Assembly: GCA_037833965.1 (NCBI GenBank)
Contig: AP031354.1
Location: 10,766,001 to 10,830,000 of the forward strand
DNA from: Marchantia polymorpha subsp. ruderalis
Taxonomy: Eukaryota; Streptophyta; Marchantiopsida; Marchantiales; Marchantiaceae
DNA length: 64,000 bases
Direction of reading: 5' to 3'
The notes beneath the pieces were generated by a model. It saw only the letters and a program-made list of their open reading frames with translations. It did no database searches and was not told where the DNA came from. The translations under genes were made by a program, and so were the position numbers. Position 1 is the stretch's first letter, and each line of letters opens with the position of its first letter. This document shows, piece after piece, positions 42,332 to 53,275 of the stretch.

Positions 42332-44449
42332 TGTGGTACCCCACTTTTGGTAATTTTGAGGAAATTAAAACATTTTTGGAAAACTGTACCACGGCAGCAA
42401 TGTAAATAGCCTTCGGTGCATCAAAACAGAGTGAATTCGGAAGATCGCAGAGATTCTCGAGGGACCCCGTAGAATCTAGGAGTAGGGTGCAGCGGTAAGG
42501 AAGGGCACCACCCTCCCTGCGAGCTCTGCAGTTAGGATCCCTACGGCGCAAGGCGCAAAATCCGCCTTCGGCGCTGCGTCCGCGGCGGTAGGGAAATCCT
42601 TCATATTTAGGTCAACCCCCGAACGTCTTGACTTAGTTAGGGTTTCGTTGGAAAAAGCTCGACGCGCTGATTCCAACGAGCCCAAGAACGCCAACAACGG
42701 ATGAGGACTCCGGGAGTTATGAAGGTTGTAAGATACTCAAATCTTCGCCTGTGCACAGGCGGAGAAGTTTTGTCCTATGCGCGGACGAAGGAAGTTCGCC
42801 TGCGCACAGGCGAAATAGGGTTTTGATGTAAGCGCGAAGTTCGCCCCACAGGCGCTTCGGCGTCGGCGGGAAATCCGCCTGGGGCCCTAGAAATGCGCCT
42901 TGGGAGGTAGAAATTGTACGGCGCCTTCTGCGCCAGCGCAACGCCGCGGACGAGCAAGGAGCCGCCAGAATAGTAAAATCCGTACGGACCGTACGGACCG
43001 TACGGACGGGACGGATGGATGCGCTCTTGGTCGGACGGAGTTGCGGCGGCGAGAGCGCCGACGGAGAGACAAGGAACGGACAGTCTGGGCGGAGTTGGTT
43101 GACCGCTGTCAACGCCTTCCGCGCCAGCGCATCGACGCGGATGGACTTCGCCTGCGCACAGGCGAGCGCCTGTGCACAGGAGGGTGAAGTTCCGCGCTGG
43201 CGGAGAATCCACCGAGGAGTCCGCCTGCGCGCTGGCGGGAGTTGAACTTTTGTCCGACATGCGGACACACGCGCCGAGGCAGAGGAGGATTGGCTGAGGA
43301 GCGGTACGAACGAGTGTACCGCGCAAGGCGGAAAATCCGCCTTCGGCGCTACGCACCCATGTCCGCGGTGTAGTACGCTCGCGGAGTTCAAATTCGCCAA
43401 TTCGAGCGTGAGAGTTAAATCGGCGACAACAGGAGTCGGCGGAAGGTGGCGAAGAAGCTCGACGCTTTTCTGTCGAAGGCGCGCGATACCATGTCCACCC
43501 TCGAGGTGGAGTTGTCCGCGGCGTTGCAGCGGTTGGGACTGCGCAGTCGAGCGAAAGACTGGCAGGGTAGGGAGTTAGTGTGCGGCAGTCCGTCGCGCAG
43601 GAGACGTAGCACTGGTTCCGCGGAGTGTAGTGTAGCGTGGTTCCGTGCCGGCGTGTAGCGTAGTGCAGTGTAGTGCTAGTTAGGACTTAGAAGGTATAAA
43701 ATAGTTCAAGGCGTTTTGCCTTGGGTTCTTTCCCAATTTCGGAAGTGCAGATCAGGAACTCATTTTCTCTGCGTATTTGTGTCCTTTGTTCTGTCACCAC
43801 GCAAGAGGAGCTACAACTTGGCGTTCCGCATTTTGTAGCTGAAGGTCTTCGGCCGAATGTTCAGAGCTAGTACATTGGTTAGAGACTTGAGTAGTTCGGA
43901 TCTACACCTGCGGGTGATTGCCGATGCTCAGAGCCAGTGACTAGTTAGATACTTGAATAGTTTCGCCCCTACACCTTCGAGTGTCTGTTCCTGATTGTAC
44001 TCCTTCGGGATTTTTCCCCTGAATGCCAAAGTGAAGTTTTGCTACTTCGTGTAAACCTTGGTTGTAAATTCAGGTTACGCTGCAGCAGGTGCCTTCAGGG
44101 TAACCCCTGTAGTATTTCTGGGAATGACAAGTGCCTGAGAATTCAAACTCTTCAATAGATTGTTGTTGTGTTACTGGAATGATCCTCAGTGAGTCCTTCA
44201 GTGCGGACCTGTGTTCTCTGCGCGTTTTGTGAGTTGAGAGTGTTGTTCACCGCGTATGAGTGACTTCGATCCGAAGTAGGCCGTCCAAACCGGGTTTCCT
44301 ACGCTAGCAGCAAGCTAGTGGAAGTGTTGTAAAAGCCGGAATCGGGAGTCACTACCCGCAGCTTCGCTGAGTGTACTCTTGAGAGACTTTCCCCCTGAAA
44401 TCTTGAGTAGAGGTCCTAACGGATCTCTGGGTTGTGTTTCTGTAGTTTC

Positions 44450-44486
<37 letters not shown>

Positions 44487-44680
44487 GCTGCACTGTGCGA
44501 CCTCCGAGTGCGCTCCGAGTGGACACTTGCAGTATTTCTGGGAGTGACAGTCGCCTGAGAATTCAAACTCCTCAATAGTCTGTTAAACGTGACACTTTGT
44601 ACCCTGTGTGTTCCTCTGTCCCTGTGGGTTCGACCTTTCTACCACTATATTGCAGTTTTAGCCTTTAGTGGGTTATTACA
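42332..44680 (+). mobile_element. Solo LTR 'J', internally deleted (2349 bp), perfect target duplication
   Basis: Plus-oriented LTR from TGTGGTACCCCAC to GTGGGTTATTACA, flanked by exact CAACC (42327-42331, 44681-44685). About 3 kb is missing between leader and ORF end. The junction is GGCGAC (43422-43427), a six-base sequence found at both parent positions in related copies. Only the final ~70 codons of the U3 ORF remain (43446-43658). TATAAAAT is at 43695-43702, the hairpin at 43707-43723, and the longest GT microsatellite in the window at ~44454-44482. Confidence 0.93.
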
Positions 44681-44685
44681 CAACC

Positions 44686-45151
44686 TCACCGCCTTCACCA
44701 AACAAGTTTGTGCCCCTTAAACCAAACCGAAAGCGGAATCTCGAAAACCATCCCCATGAAGCCTTGAACTTATCATCACCTATCTCCATAGCCTCGGCAA
44801 TTTATTTTTCTTTGTGGCTAAGGAGATTGGGCGGCAAAACAAACGACACAAGCGACATTCGTAACATTGTTTCTCAAGCTCAGAAAACAATGATTGCGAA
44901 ACACGAAATGTGGAGTCTTGAGTGGCTTGGGTCAATACTTTGGGCTAGTTCTGGAATCTCATCTTTATTTGCTTCCAATTTCCAAATAACCTTCTCGTCG
45001 ACACCGTCTTGACAAGCAATGCTTGATTAGTGGGCAGTTTGGATTGCTCTAATAAAGTGATAATTTTTATTCTTTGATGGTCATTAAGACATTGGCCCTG
45101 GCCTTTGTGTTTCACCACACGTTGTCCACTCATGATTGCAAATGAACTCAA
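44686..45151 (-). pseudogene. Transposase N-terminal part (helix-turn-helix)
   Basis: N-terminal DNA-binding part of the pogo-like transposase. 45151-44945 reads QCLNDHQRIKIITLLEQSK, KTVSTRRLFGNWKQI, which fits the helix-turn-helix at the start of plant pogo-family transposases (RLNDEQRxEII...). Beyond 44945 several stops interrupt the frame. It is separated from the catalytic part by solo LTR J. Confidence 0.65.
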
Positions 45152-45281
45152 AATTGTGTTTCATATATATTAACTTTAGTATCATATGGGATGCCCCTAA
45201 TATTCCTTAGATCCGCATTTCAATTAAGTCCACACCAAACTTCCCAGATCAAGTTGCGGACTTAACCCAGTGTATATTGTA

Positions 45282-46766
45282 CATGATAAGTAGGGGATAT
45301 GAAGAAAAACTGAGTGTGAGAATTGAGAAACACATTGAGAGAGAGAATCATATATGGAGATGTTCTTCTTGCTCGAGGAAATAAGTTGATTGTATTTTTG
45401 TGTGTATTTCTCACCAGATTGAAATTATGTAAAGATGATGAGAAGTAAAAATACGAGGACATTTGATCTTGGTTATATGCTTGAACTACCTTCATTGAGT
45501 AGTTCGAGGGAACTAGTCTTTCGAGCTGAAGCTAGAAAGACTGCGTCCCGTTTGTGTGTGTGAATTGTGATTTATCTTATTTTTTGGAAAAAAATTCTTT
45601 CACGTCACGTTCTTTACCTTTCATCAATTCTTGAGCACCTTTACTCTTGTTAGGCTAAGCAGTTCTGGAGCAGTTTTGTTCGGTTTGTTTAATTTCGCTC
45701 GCAGCCAATCACGTGATAGGATCAATACATCTCACCCTGGCTGTAGTGTATCTTGTCGGGAAAGGTTAGAGCCTGAGATCTACACTTGATAAAGAAACAA
45801 CCTTGCCGATGTACTGTCTAACGTGATACGAGGATGTGGCCACGACTTGATTATTGCGATCTACTATTCACTGGAAGTATCATGAGCGTTCGGTATAGAA
45901 TGCCTTTTAATGATGCAGGCGAACACTGTGATTCCAGTTTTAGATCTATCCAAAATTGCACCAGTAGAGCATAGACACGGCGTTACACCACAAGGTCCAA
46001 AAAGTTGAAGGATAGGGGTGGAACGCTGAGGAGTTGAAGATTGAGAGAGAATATGAAGAGCGATAATACTCCGAAAATTGGAAGAGAATCATCGTACATG
46101 CTTATGCTTGAAAGTTAAATCATGGAGTAGTGGTATGGTACGGTATACAGTGATGAGAATCTACGTTGGAAATGTCAAAACTGCAGGGGACATCTCATCC
46201 GACGAATTCACAGGAAAGTATAGTCACTGAAGGGATTGGGGAAGCCGATTCTCCAAGTTGTTGAAACTATTAAATCACTAGGTTTGAGGAATTTAACTAA
46301 GCTCACATTGAGAAAACAACTCATCACATCATGCTTTCCTTCACATCGAAGATCTTGGCTTGTAGAAATGCATGCAGATGAAAAAAAAATATTTTTCTCA
46401 ACTGTCGAGAGAACTGGTCTGAAAGTGGGTATGAAAAGAATCACATTTAAGATATGATTCTTGTGAATTGCACTTACGTGCCATTAATGAGCGTCTGGAC
46501 ATAGTCTACTTAATTTTGAAGTCTTATTGGCCAAGCCTTAGAAGAAGCTTCTCACATTGAGGAGATTTTGAGAGAATCGAAAGCCAAATCTGAAACCAAT
46601 TTGTTGAAATCTTGCAGACAATGCAAGGACTGTACAAATTAGACTTTAGTAACTATATGCAAATAATTCTGACCTGGAAAAGAGAAACCTGGAAGATTGG
46701 AAGGTTTTTCCATCCTTAAGCTTCTGAAGTATACTAAACAGGTACAAACAGCCTCCCATGGAATCC
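45282..46766. other. Intergenic spacer upstream of the repeat-protein gene
   Basis: About 1.5 kb of AT-rich sequence between the DNA transposon and the promoter at 46767. Short open frames exist (for example 46236-46457) but have no recognisable domain and no start context that stands out. I assign no gene. Confidence 0.55.
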
Positions 46767-46809
46767 CATGCACCAGCCTCAGATTCCCACGTGTCCGAGT
46801 GGGTATAAG
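46767..46809 (+). promoter_or_regulatory. Candidate promoter: RY element, G-box, TATA box
   Basis: Within 43 bp lie CATGCA (RY element, 46767-46772), CACGTG (G-box, 46788-46793) and TATAAG (46804-46809), in the order expected of a plant promoter. A start near 46835 would give a ~330-base leader to the ORF at 47167. RY plus G-box is the pair bound by ABI3/VP1- and bZIP-type factors in land plants, hinting at abscisic-acid or stress control. This is inference from motifs only. Confidence 0.6.
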
Positions 46810-46870
46810 TAGCAATGAAAGTGAGCATTGGATTCAAACAAGCCAGTTATCTCTCACCCATTCCTTGACG

Positions 46871-46945
46871 ATGGCAAGCTCATCAGCTTCTGGTGAAGAC
46901 CACAGCCTCAATCGCTTCTGCTTCAACTCCACAGCTTTCATGTAG
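46871..46945 (+). other. Possible 24-codon upstream ORF
   Basis: First ATG after the predicted start, in good context (ACGATGGC). It encodes MASSSASGEDHSLNRFCFNS and four more residues, then TAG. It could damp translation of the main ORF or be removed by a leader intron; a pyrimidine-rich stretch ending in CTTGTCTTGCAG (47142-47153) looks like a 3' splice site just before the main ATG. Confidence 0.35.
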
Positions 46946-47166
46946 AGCGACAACAAGAGTCTAGACTGGCAGAAATGAGTTTAGAGTGTTGACACTAGAG
47001 GATTTAGCGTCTGTTTGACTCAATTGATTCTACCAAATTGTTGGCGGTGTTTCTTGATAGCATTTTTCAGATCTCTTGCCTGATCACACACACTTGAATT
47101 TGGCTGCTACACTGTTGTCTGATTCTCCTTCTTCGTGAATCTTGTCTTGCAGCTAGACATCTGAGA

Positions 47167-50100
47167 ATGGCGTTCTCGAGGAAGGCCGTAACCATGTTGC
47201 TCCTCACGACCTTGGCATTCCGCCATTCTCAGGCTTCATCCAAGGGAGCCACCATCACGGAGAGGATACAGCATGGCTTTACGGAAGTCACAACTACTGC
47301 TGAGAAGCTCAAGATTTCAGCCGAGAAGATCGACATATTCAGCGCCCCCCAACAGGGAATCATTATCGCTCAGGGTCTAGCAGCCATCACAGAAAAGGTT
47401 GGTCATGGTATCGAAAAGATGACCCATGAGACATTACCTGCACTTCCAAACGCTGATGCAGAGGTCGTTGTTGACTCTCTCAAGGAGTTTGTGAAAGCTC
47501 ACCAGGCAATGCTAAGAGTTCTCATGGAGAAGAATGAGCTCCCGTCTATAATTGCCTCCTTCGATCATATCAAGATGACGCTTGTAAACATGGAGGTCGC
47601 GTTCGAACTCTTTGCCTTCGATCTGATTGCGCTCATTCCAACCTCGAGGCGAGAAGCAGAGAAGCAATTCGCTGACCTCCATGACATTCTGAAAGACACC
47701 TTGACCAAGTACAGCGTCCCCTTCAGGTCAGCTGAGTCAGATGCTGCGCTCACCGCCACCACAGAGAAAATCATCGAAGGGCTCAAGACCGTCACGGAAA
47801 TGTCAGACCAACTCCGTGTAGCAACCAACAAAATCAACATCTTCAACGCTCCTCAGCAGGGCGCGGTAATCGCCAGTGGATTTACAACCATCATTCAGAA
47901 GGTGTCTGAGGGCATCGTCAGGGTGGACCGAGTCACTTCAGGTCCGCTTCCTGATGCTGATGCACAACTCGTAGTGGACGCCCTGACGACATTCGTGCAG
48001 GTCCACCAGGCCTTGCTGAATGTGGTGATCGGCAAGCACGGCATCCTCACGATGATTCCGTTCTTCGAGCCCATCAGAAGGGCACTTGTGAGTCTGGAAG
48101 CTGTCATCGACAGATTGGCGTTCGACCTGATTGCTCTAATTCCTACTCAGAAATCCTCCGCAACAATTCAGTTCCAGAAGCTGGATGTCACGTTGAAAGA
48201 CGCCGAGGACACCTACAGCTTCCCGCTGGCATCCGCTGAATCTGATGCTGCCCTCACTGCCACCACAGAGAAGATCGTCGAGGGACTGAAGACTGTCACA
48301 GATATGTCTGATCAGCTGCGAGTTGCAACCCAGAAGATCAACATCTTCAACGCTCCTCAGCAAGGAGCGGTCATCGCCAGTGGATTTGCAACTATCATTC
48401 AGAAGGTTTCTGAGGGAATCATCAGGGTGGACCGCGTCACTTCAGGTCCGCTTCCGGATGCTGATGCCCAGCTCGTCGTCGACGCCCTGACGACATTCGT
48501 GCAGGTCCACCAGGCCTTGCTGAATGTGGTGATCGGCAAGCACGGCATCCTCACGATGATTCCGTTCTTCGAGCCCATCAGAAGGGCACTTGTGAGTCTG
48601 GAAGCTGTCATCGACAGATTGGCGTTCGACCTGATTGCTCTAATTCCTACTCAGAAATCCTCCGCAACAATTCAGTTCCAGAAGCTGGATGTCACGTTGA
48701 AAGACGCCGAGGACACCTACAGCTTCCCGCTGGCATCCGCTGAATCTGATGCTGCCCTCACTGCCACCACAGAGAAGATCGTCGAGGGACTGAAGACTGT
48801 CACAGATATGTCTGATCAGCTGCGAGTTGCAACCCAGAAGATCAACATCTTCAACGCTCCTCAGCAAGGAGCGGTCATCGCCAGTGGATTTGCAACTATC
48901 ATTCAGAAGGTTTCTGAGGGAATCATCAGGGTGGACCGCGTCACTTCAGGTCCGCTTCCGGATGCTGATGCCCAGCTCGTCGTCGACGCCCTGACGACAT
49001 TCGTGCAGGTCCACCAGGCCTTGCTGAATGTGGTGATCGGCAAGCACGGCATTATCACGATGATTCCGTTTTTCGAGCCCATCAGATATGCTCTTGTGAG
49101 TCTGGAAGCTGTCATCGACAGGTTGGCGTTCGACCTGATTGCTCTAATTCCTACTCAGAAATCCTCCGCAACAATTCAGTTCCAGAAGCTTGACGTCACG
49201 TTGAAAGACGCCGAGGACACCTACAGCTTCCCGCTGGGATCCGCTGAATCTGATGCTGCTCTCACCGCCACCACAGAGAAGATCGTCGAGGGATTGAAGA
49301 CTGTCACAGATATGTCGGATCAACTCAGAGTTGCAACCCAGAAGATCAACATCTTCAACGCTCCTCAGCAAGGAGCGGTCATCGCCAGTGGATTTGCAAC
49401 TATCATTCAGAAGGTTTCTGAGGGAATCATCAGGGTGGACCGCGTCACTTCAGGTCCGCTTCCGGATGCTGATGCCCAGCTCGTCGTCGACGCCCTGACG
49501 ACATTCGTGCAGGTCCACCAGGCCTTGCTGAATGTGGTGATCGGCAAGCACGGCATTATCACGATGATTCCGTTTTTCGAGCCCATCAGATATGCTCTTG
49601 TGAGTCTGGAAGCTGTCATCGACAGGTTGGCGTTCGACCTGATTGCTCTAATTCCTACTCAGAAATCCTCCGCAACAATTCAGTTCCAGAAGCTTGACGT
49701 CACGTTGAAAGACGCCGAGGACACCTACAGCTTCCCGCTGGCATCCGCTGAATCTGATGCTGCTCTCACCGCCACCATAGAGAAGATCGTCGAGGGACTG
49801 AAGACTGTCACAGATATGTCGGATCAGCTCAGAGTTGCAACCCAGAAGATCAACATCTTCAACGCTCCTCAGCAGGGAGCGGTCATCGCCAGTGGATTTG
49901 CAACTATCATTCAGAAGGTTTCTGAGGGAATCATCAGGGTGGACCGCGTCACTTCAGGTCCGCTTCCGGATGCTGATGCCCAGCTCGTCGTCGACGCCCT
50001 GACGACATTCGTGCAGGTCCACCAGGCCTTGCTGAATGTGGTGATCGGCAAGCACGGCATTATCACGATGATTCCGTTTTTCGAGCCCATCAGATATGCT

Positions 50101-50838
50101 CTTGTGAGTCTGGAAGCTGTCATCGACAGGTTGGCGTTCGACCTGATTGCTCTAATTCCTACTCAGAAATCCTCCGCAACAATTCAGTTCCAGAAGCTTG
50201 ACGTCACGTTGAAAGACGCCGAGGACACCTACAGCTTCCCGCTGGGATCCGCTGAATCTGATGCTGCTCTCACCGCCACCACAGAGAAGATCGTCGAGGG
50301 ACTGAAGGCTGTCTCAGATATGTCGGATCAGCTCAGAGTTGCAACCCAGAAGATCAACATCTTCAACGCTCCTCAGCAGGGAGCGGTCATCGCCAGTGGA
50401 TTTGCAACTCTCATTCAGAAGGTTTCTGAAGGAATCGTCAGGGTGGACCGAGTTACTTCAGGTCCCCTTCCGGACGCTGATGCCCAGGTCGTCGTCGACG
50501 CTCTCACGACATTCGTGCAGGTCCACCAGGCCTTGCTGAATGTGGTGATTGGCAAGCACGGCATCCTCACGATGATTCCGTTCTTCGAGCCTATCAGAAT
50601 GGCACTTGTGAGTCTGGAAGCAGTCATCGATAGGTTGGCGTTCGACCTGATTGCGCTTATTCCTACTCAGAAATCGTCGGCAACAATCCAGTTCCAGAAG
50701 CTGGACGTCACGTTGAAAGACGCCGAGGACACCTACAGCTTCCCTCTTGCATCAAAAACTGATGCTCAGTCAGAGAGTCTGAGAAAGGAAGTGATTCAGG
50801 ACACGAAGAAATCGTCCAAATCATACTTGGAAATATGA
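47167..50838 (+). CDS. Secreted protein with seven ~168-residue repeats (HsbA-like?), intronless
   Basis: A 1223-residue protein starting in GAGAATGGCG context. Residues 1-24 look like a signal peptide (hydrophobic MLLLTTLAF, then Ser/Ala). Domain 1 (~27-187) is diverged; domains 2-7 start with SAESDAAL at 188, 356, 524, 692, 860 and 1028, each exactly 168 residues (504 bp). A 28-residue charged tail ends the protein. Each unit is predicted all-helical, with LPDADAQLVVDALTTFV, HQALLNVVIGKHGI and FDLIALIPTQ; I see no Cys or Trp in the whole protein. The pattern resembles fungal hydrophobic-surface-binding protein A (HsbA) and related secreted proteins, which would suggest transfer from fungi; this is from memory. 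Repeats 2-6 are almost identical at the DNA level. Cell-wall or surface action is a guess. Confidence 0.85.
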   Translation: MAFSRKAVTMLLLTTLAFRHSQASSKGATITERIQHGFTEVTTTAEKLKISAEKIDIFSAPQQGIIIAQGLAAITEKVGHGIEKMTHETLPALPNADAEVVVDSLKEFVKAHQAMLRVLMEKNELPSIIASFDHIKMTLVNMEVAFELFAFDLIALIPTSRREAEKQFADLHDILKDTLTKYSVPFRSAESDAALTATTEKIIEGLKTVTEMSDQLRVATNKINIFNAPQQGAVIASGFTTIIQKVSEGIVRVDRVTSGPLPDADAQLVVDALTTFVQVHQALLNVVIGKHGILTMIPFFEPIRRALVSLEAVIDRLAFDLIALIPTQKSSATIQFQKLDVTLKDAEDTYSFPLASAESDAALTATTEKIVEGLKTVTDMSDQLRVATQKINIFNAPQQGAVIASGFATIIQKVSEGIIRVDRVTSGPLPDADAQLVVDALTTFVQVHQALLNVVIGKHGILTMIPFFEPIRRALVSLEAVIDRLAFDLIALIPTQKSSATIQFQKLDVTLKDAEDTYSFPLASAESDAALTATTEKIVEGLKTVTDMSDQLRVATQKINIFNAPQQGAVIASGFATIIQKVSEGIIRVDRVTSGPLPDADAQLVVDALTTFVQVHQALLNVVIGKHGIITMIPFFEPIRYALVSLEAVIDRLAFDLIALIPTQKSSATIQFQKLDVTLKDAEDTYSFPLGSAESDAALTATTEKIVEGLKTVTDMSDQLRVATQKINIFNAPQQGAVIASGFATIIQKVSEGIIRVDRVTSGPLPDADAQLVVDALTTFVQVHQALLNVVIGKHGIITMIPFFEPIRYALVSLEAVIDRLAFDLIALIPTQKSSATIQFQKLDVTLKDAEDTYSFPLASAESDAALTATIEKIVEGLKTVTDMSDQLRVATQKINIFNAPQQGAVIASGFATIIQKVSEGIIRVDRVTSGPLPDADAQLVVDALTTFVQVHQALLNVVIGKHGIITMIPFFEPIRYALVSLEAVIDRLAFDLIALIPTQKSSATIQFQKLDVTLKDAEDTYSFPLGSAESDAALTATTEKIVEGLKAVSDMSDQLRVATQKINIFNAPQQGAVIASGFATLIQKVSEGIVRVDRVTSGPLPDADAQVVVDALTTFVQVHQALLNVVIGKHGILTMIPFFEPIRMALVSLEAVIDRLAFDLIALIPTQKSSATIQFQKLDVTLKDAEDTYSFPLASKTDAQSESLRKEVIQDTKKSSKSYLEI

Positions 50839-51519
50839 TTCAAAGAGTTTTAACCATGTAGTAGCTGAGGATCTGAATTCCGGATATAGGAAGGGACATT
50901 TTGTGGGCCGGTTTTCTAACTTCTTTGAGGATGGTTGTGCAGTATAGAGTGATAATCTATGAGTTAGTGCCTAGAGTGGGATATTGTTATCCATACAGCT
51001 CATGTTAGTTTCTGCAAGGGAATACAGAAATTGGAATGAACCGCAGATCAGTCTGAGGATTATACTTATCTTGTAGAAGGTTTCAACTTCACAGCGATGG
51101 TATGGTTCTCCATGGATGCTTTTATGAATCACGACTCTTTGAAGGGTCCATACCCTTGAGGTAACCATGTTCATGGAGGATACACCATTCAGTAAAATCT
51201 TCAAGCCTGACTGAAAGAGAAGGCCCCCTTTGAGGAATTGGTATGACGATTGCAGTGCAAGTGAAGATGACGTGCTCAATTTGTTCTAGCTATCAACGAC
51301 TGTTATTTGTGATGAAGTCGCATAGTATAGTAATTGTGTGTTTTAAGTTTTTGTTTCCTTGAGTTATATCACAGCAGGTCTTAAAACAAAATTCGGTAAG
51401 CTACTTAAAGTTTGGCTGCCCCGGACGTGGTTAATATCACTTATCAAGTAGAAGAGGATGACATACTCTCACATTTCCCCATGTGAAGAGCCTCATTTTC
51501 AATCTCTATTATAACCAAG
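50839..51519. other. 3' flank of the repeat-protein gene
   Basis: No gene or element recognised. It should contain the 3' UTR. I see no strong AATAAA near the stop. From about 51520 the sequence aligns with copia leader DNA at 58790 onward. Confidence 0.5.
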
Positions 51520-52175
51520 ATTATTGTATGATGTTCTGATCACACTACCAATAGTTTGCAGCAATTATTTACTTGATGGAATCCCATTGGAAACTAATTG
51601 CTTGATGTGACCCATCAAGTTTAGTTTTACTCGACAAACCTCACCAAGGTCACATCGTTGCGAAATTCTACAAATCCCTCTAAGGTCACATCATCGTGAA
51701 ATTCTAGATAATGTTACTATACACATATCATGCGAGAGTACCTTCACACTCCACTTTGCGCTCCTCATTGCAATTGTTTCATATGACAATCTATGCATGG
51801 ACTTTGTTCATGAATTAGAATTAGAGCAATCCTGACGAAGAGAATTTGCTCTTCATAAACAGCTATAAGTAAACCGGAGATACACAATTGAAGCCAAGAT
51901 ATCATATGATTATTGATTATGAAGTTGAAATTATAGTTACTTCATAGATTGAAGAGAGCGCAATGCACTCAATCTATAGGTAGATGGAATTATTGATGAG
52001 AGCTTGATATGAACAACAGAGCTCAAGTAGACAACCAATGTTGCTATTGCTGCGATAGAGTTGCACTACCTGCACCGTCTGTTGATACGAGAACATGAGT
52101 GACCTTTATTGTCCGTGGGGTACTATCGGGTAAAAGTCATTGAAAGCCAACTTAGAGAAGTTTTTGAAGAAGATG
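51520..52175 (+). mobile_element. Copia copy 1, 5' part (LTR/leader)
   Basis: Aligns with 58790-59345 in copia copy 2, including CACACTCCACTTTGCGCTC, CTCTTCATAAACAGCTA and GATGAGAGCTTGATATGAAC. It ends in the gag start (GCCAACTTAGAGAAGTTTTTGAAGA). The rest of gag (about 470 bp in copy 2) is missing where LTR K lies. Confidence 0.75.
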
Positions 52176-53275
52176 GGAGGGGAGGAAGTTTCCCAAGAGT
52201 ACACTCAGAGTATCTGCAGGTAGTAACCCAGCTCCAAACTTGCTTAAACCTTGTCACTAGCCACTGCTAGTGCAAAGCATTCGGGGTGGACTTCCTACTT
52301 CGGATGCGGTACCTTCGTCAAACCGAAGTTCCTCTCACGGGGTGAACAACACACTCAACTCACAAAACGCGCAGAGAATACAGAAATCCGAACCGAGAAA
52401 CTAAGTTGAGAAAAGTCCCAGTGTTACAACTTAACAATCTATTGACGAGTTTGAATTCTCAGGCACTTGTCATTCCCATAAGTACTGCGAAGGCTACCCC
52501 CGAAGGCGCCTGAAGTAGCGTAACACACACAACTTGAATTCAACCAACTCTCGCTCCGAAGTTAACAAAACTTCACTTTGGTATTAAGAGGGGAAAATCT
52601 CGAAGGAATACAAACAAGGAAAATCGTCTGAAGGTGTAAGTCCGAACTTGCTTAAATCTTGACTAGCCAATCTGCTAGCACAGAACATTCGGTCGAAGAC
52701 CTTCAACTATAAAATGCGGTAGCTTCGACAAGCTATAGCTCCTCTTGCGCGGTGACAAAACGAAGGACACAAGCGCGCATAGAAAACGACGTTATGAACT
52801 GAACTTCCGAAACTGGAAAATCCCCCAAGGCCAACGCCTTGAACTACTTTATACACTTTAGAATCCTAACTAACTAACACTACACTTCACTGGCTATGAC
52901 TCCTATGAGAAGGCCGACTACTCACTAACTCCCTACCCGTCCACTCGTTTGCTCTCCTACGCAGTCCGATCCGCCGCAACACCTCGGTCACCTCTGCCTC
53001 GAGGTGCGCAATGGCGTCCCGCGACCTCGACAGGAATGACTTCAACCGCTTCGCCACGCGCCGCCGACTCCGACTGTCACCAGACATCAAAGCTGCCGCA
53101 CGTATCTCCATTTCGCGCAACGTCATTCTCTACCGCGCCGCGATCTCTCAGCGAGCATAACCTCTTAGACACCGGTCAACCCACGAAACTAACTCCTACC
53201 GCGTGCCATCTGTCGCGCGCCGGTTGTGGCCTTCAACCTCTGCCAATTGTAACTCCGCCTCCACACATTGCGCCT

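Larger units (their letters stand above)
38030..45279 (-). mobile_element. pogo/Tigger-like DNA transposon with 25-bp inverted ends, split by two solo LTRs
   Basis: Terminal inverted repeats 38030-38054 and 45255-45279 match at 23 of 25 positions (CAATATACACT, three variable bases, TTAAGTCCGCA) and are flanked by TA dinucleotides (38028-38029, 45280-45281), the target of pogo/Tc1-type elements. Next to the left repeat are further partial copies of the inner motif (GAGTCTGCAT, AAAGTCTGCAT), which may be transposase sites. Without LTRs I and J and their duplications the element is about 1.94 kb. A decayed transposase runs on the minus strand from ~45151 to ~38283. Confidence 0.9.

Noticed and set aside
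44454..44482. GT microsatellite as an independent feature.
   Set aside because: It is part of U5 in all LTRs of the family and only varies in length.
46236..46457. 73-codon ORF in the spacer.
   Set aside because: No domain, no conserved neighbour, and a similar open frame on the opposite strand.
46697..46945. 82-codon ORF upstream of the repeat-protein gene.
   Set aside because: It spans the G-box and TATA box. Only its last 24 codons would be transcribed.
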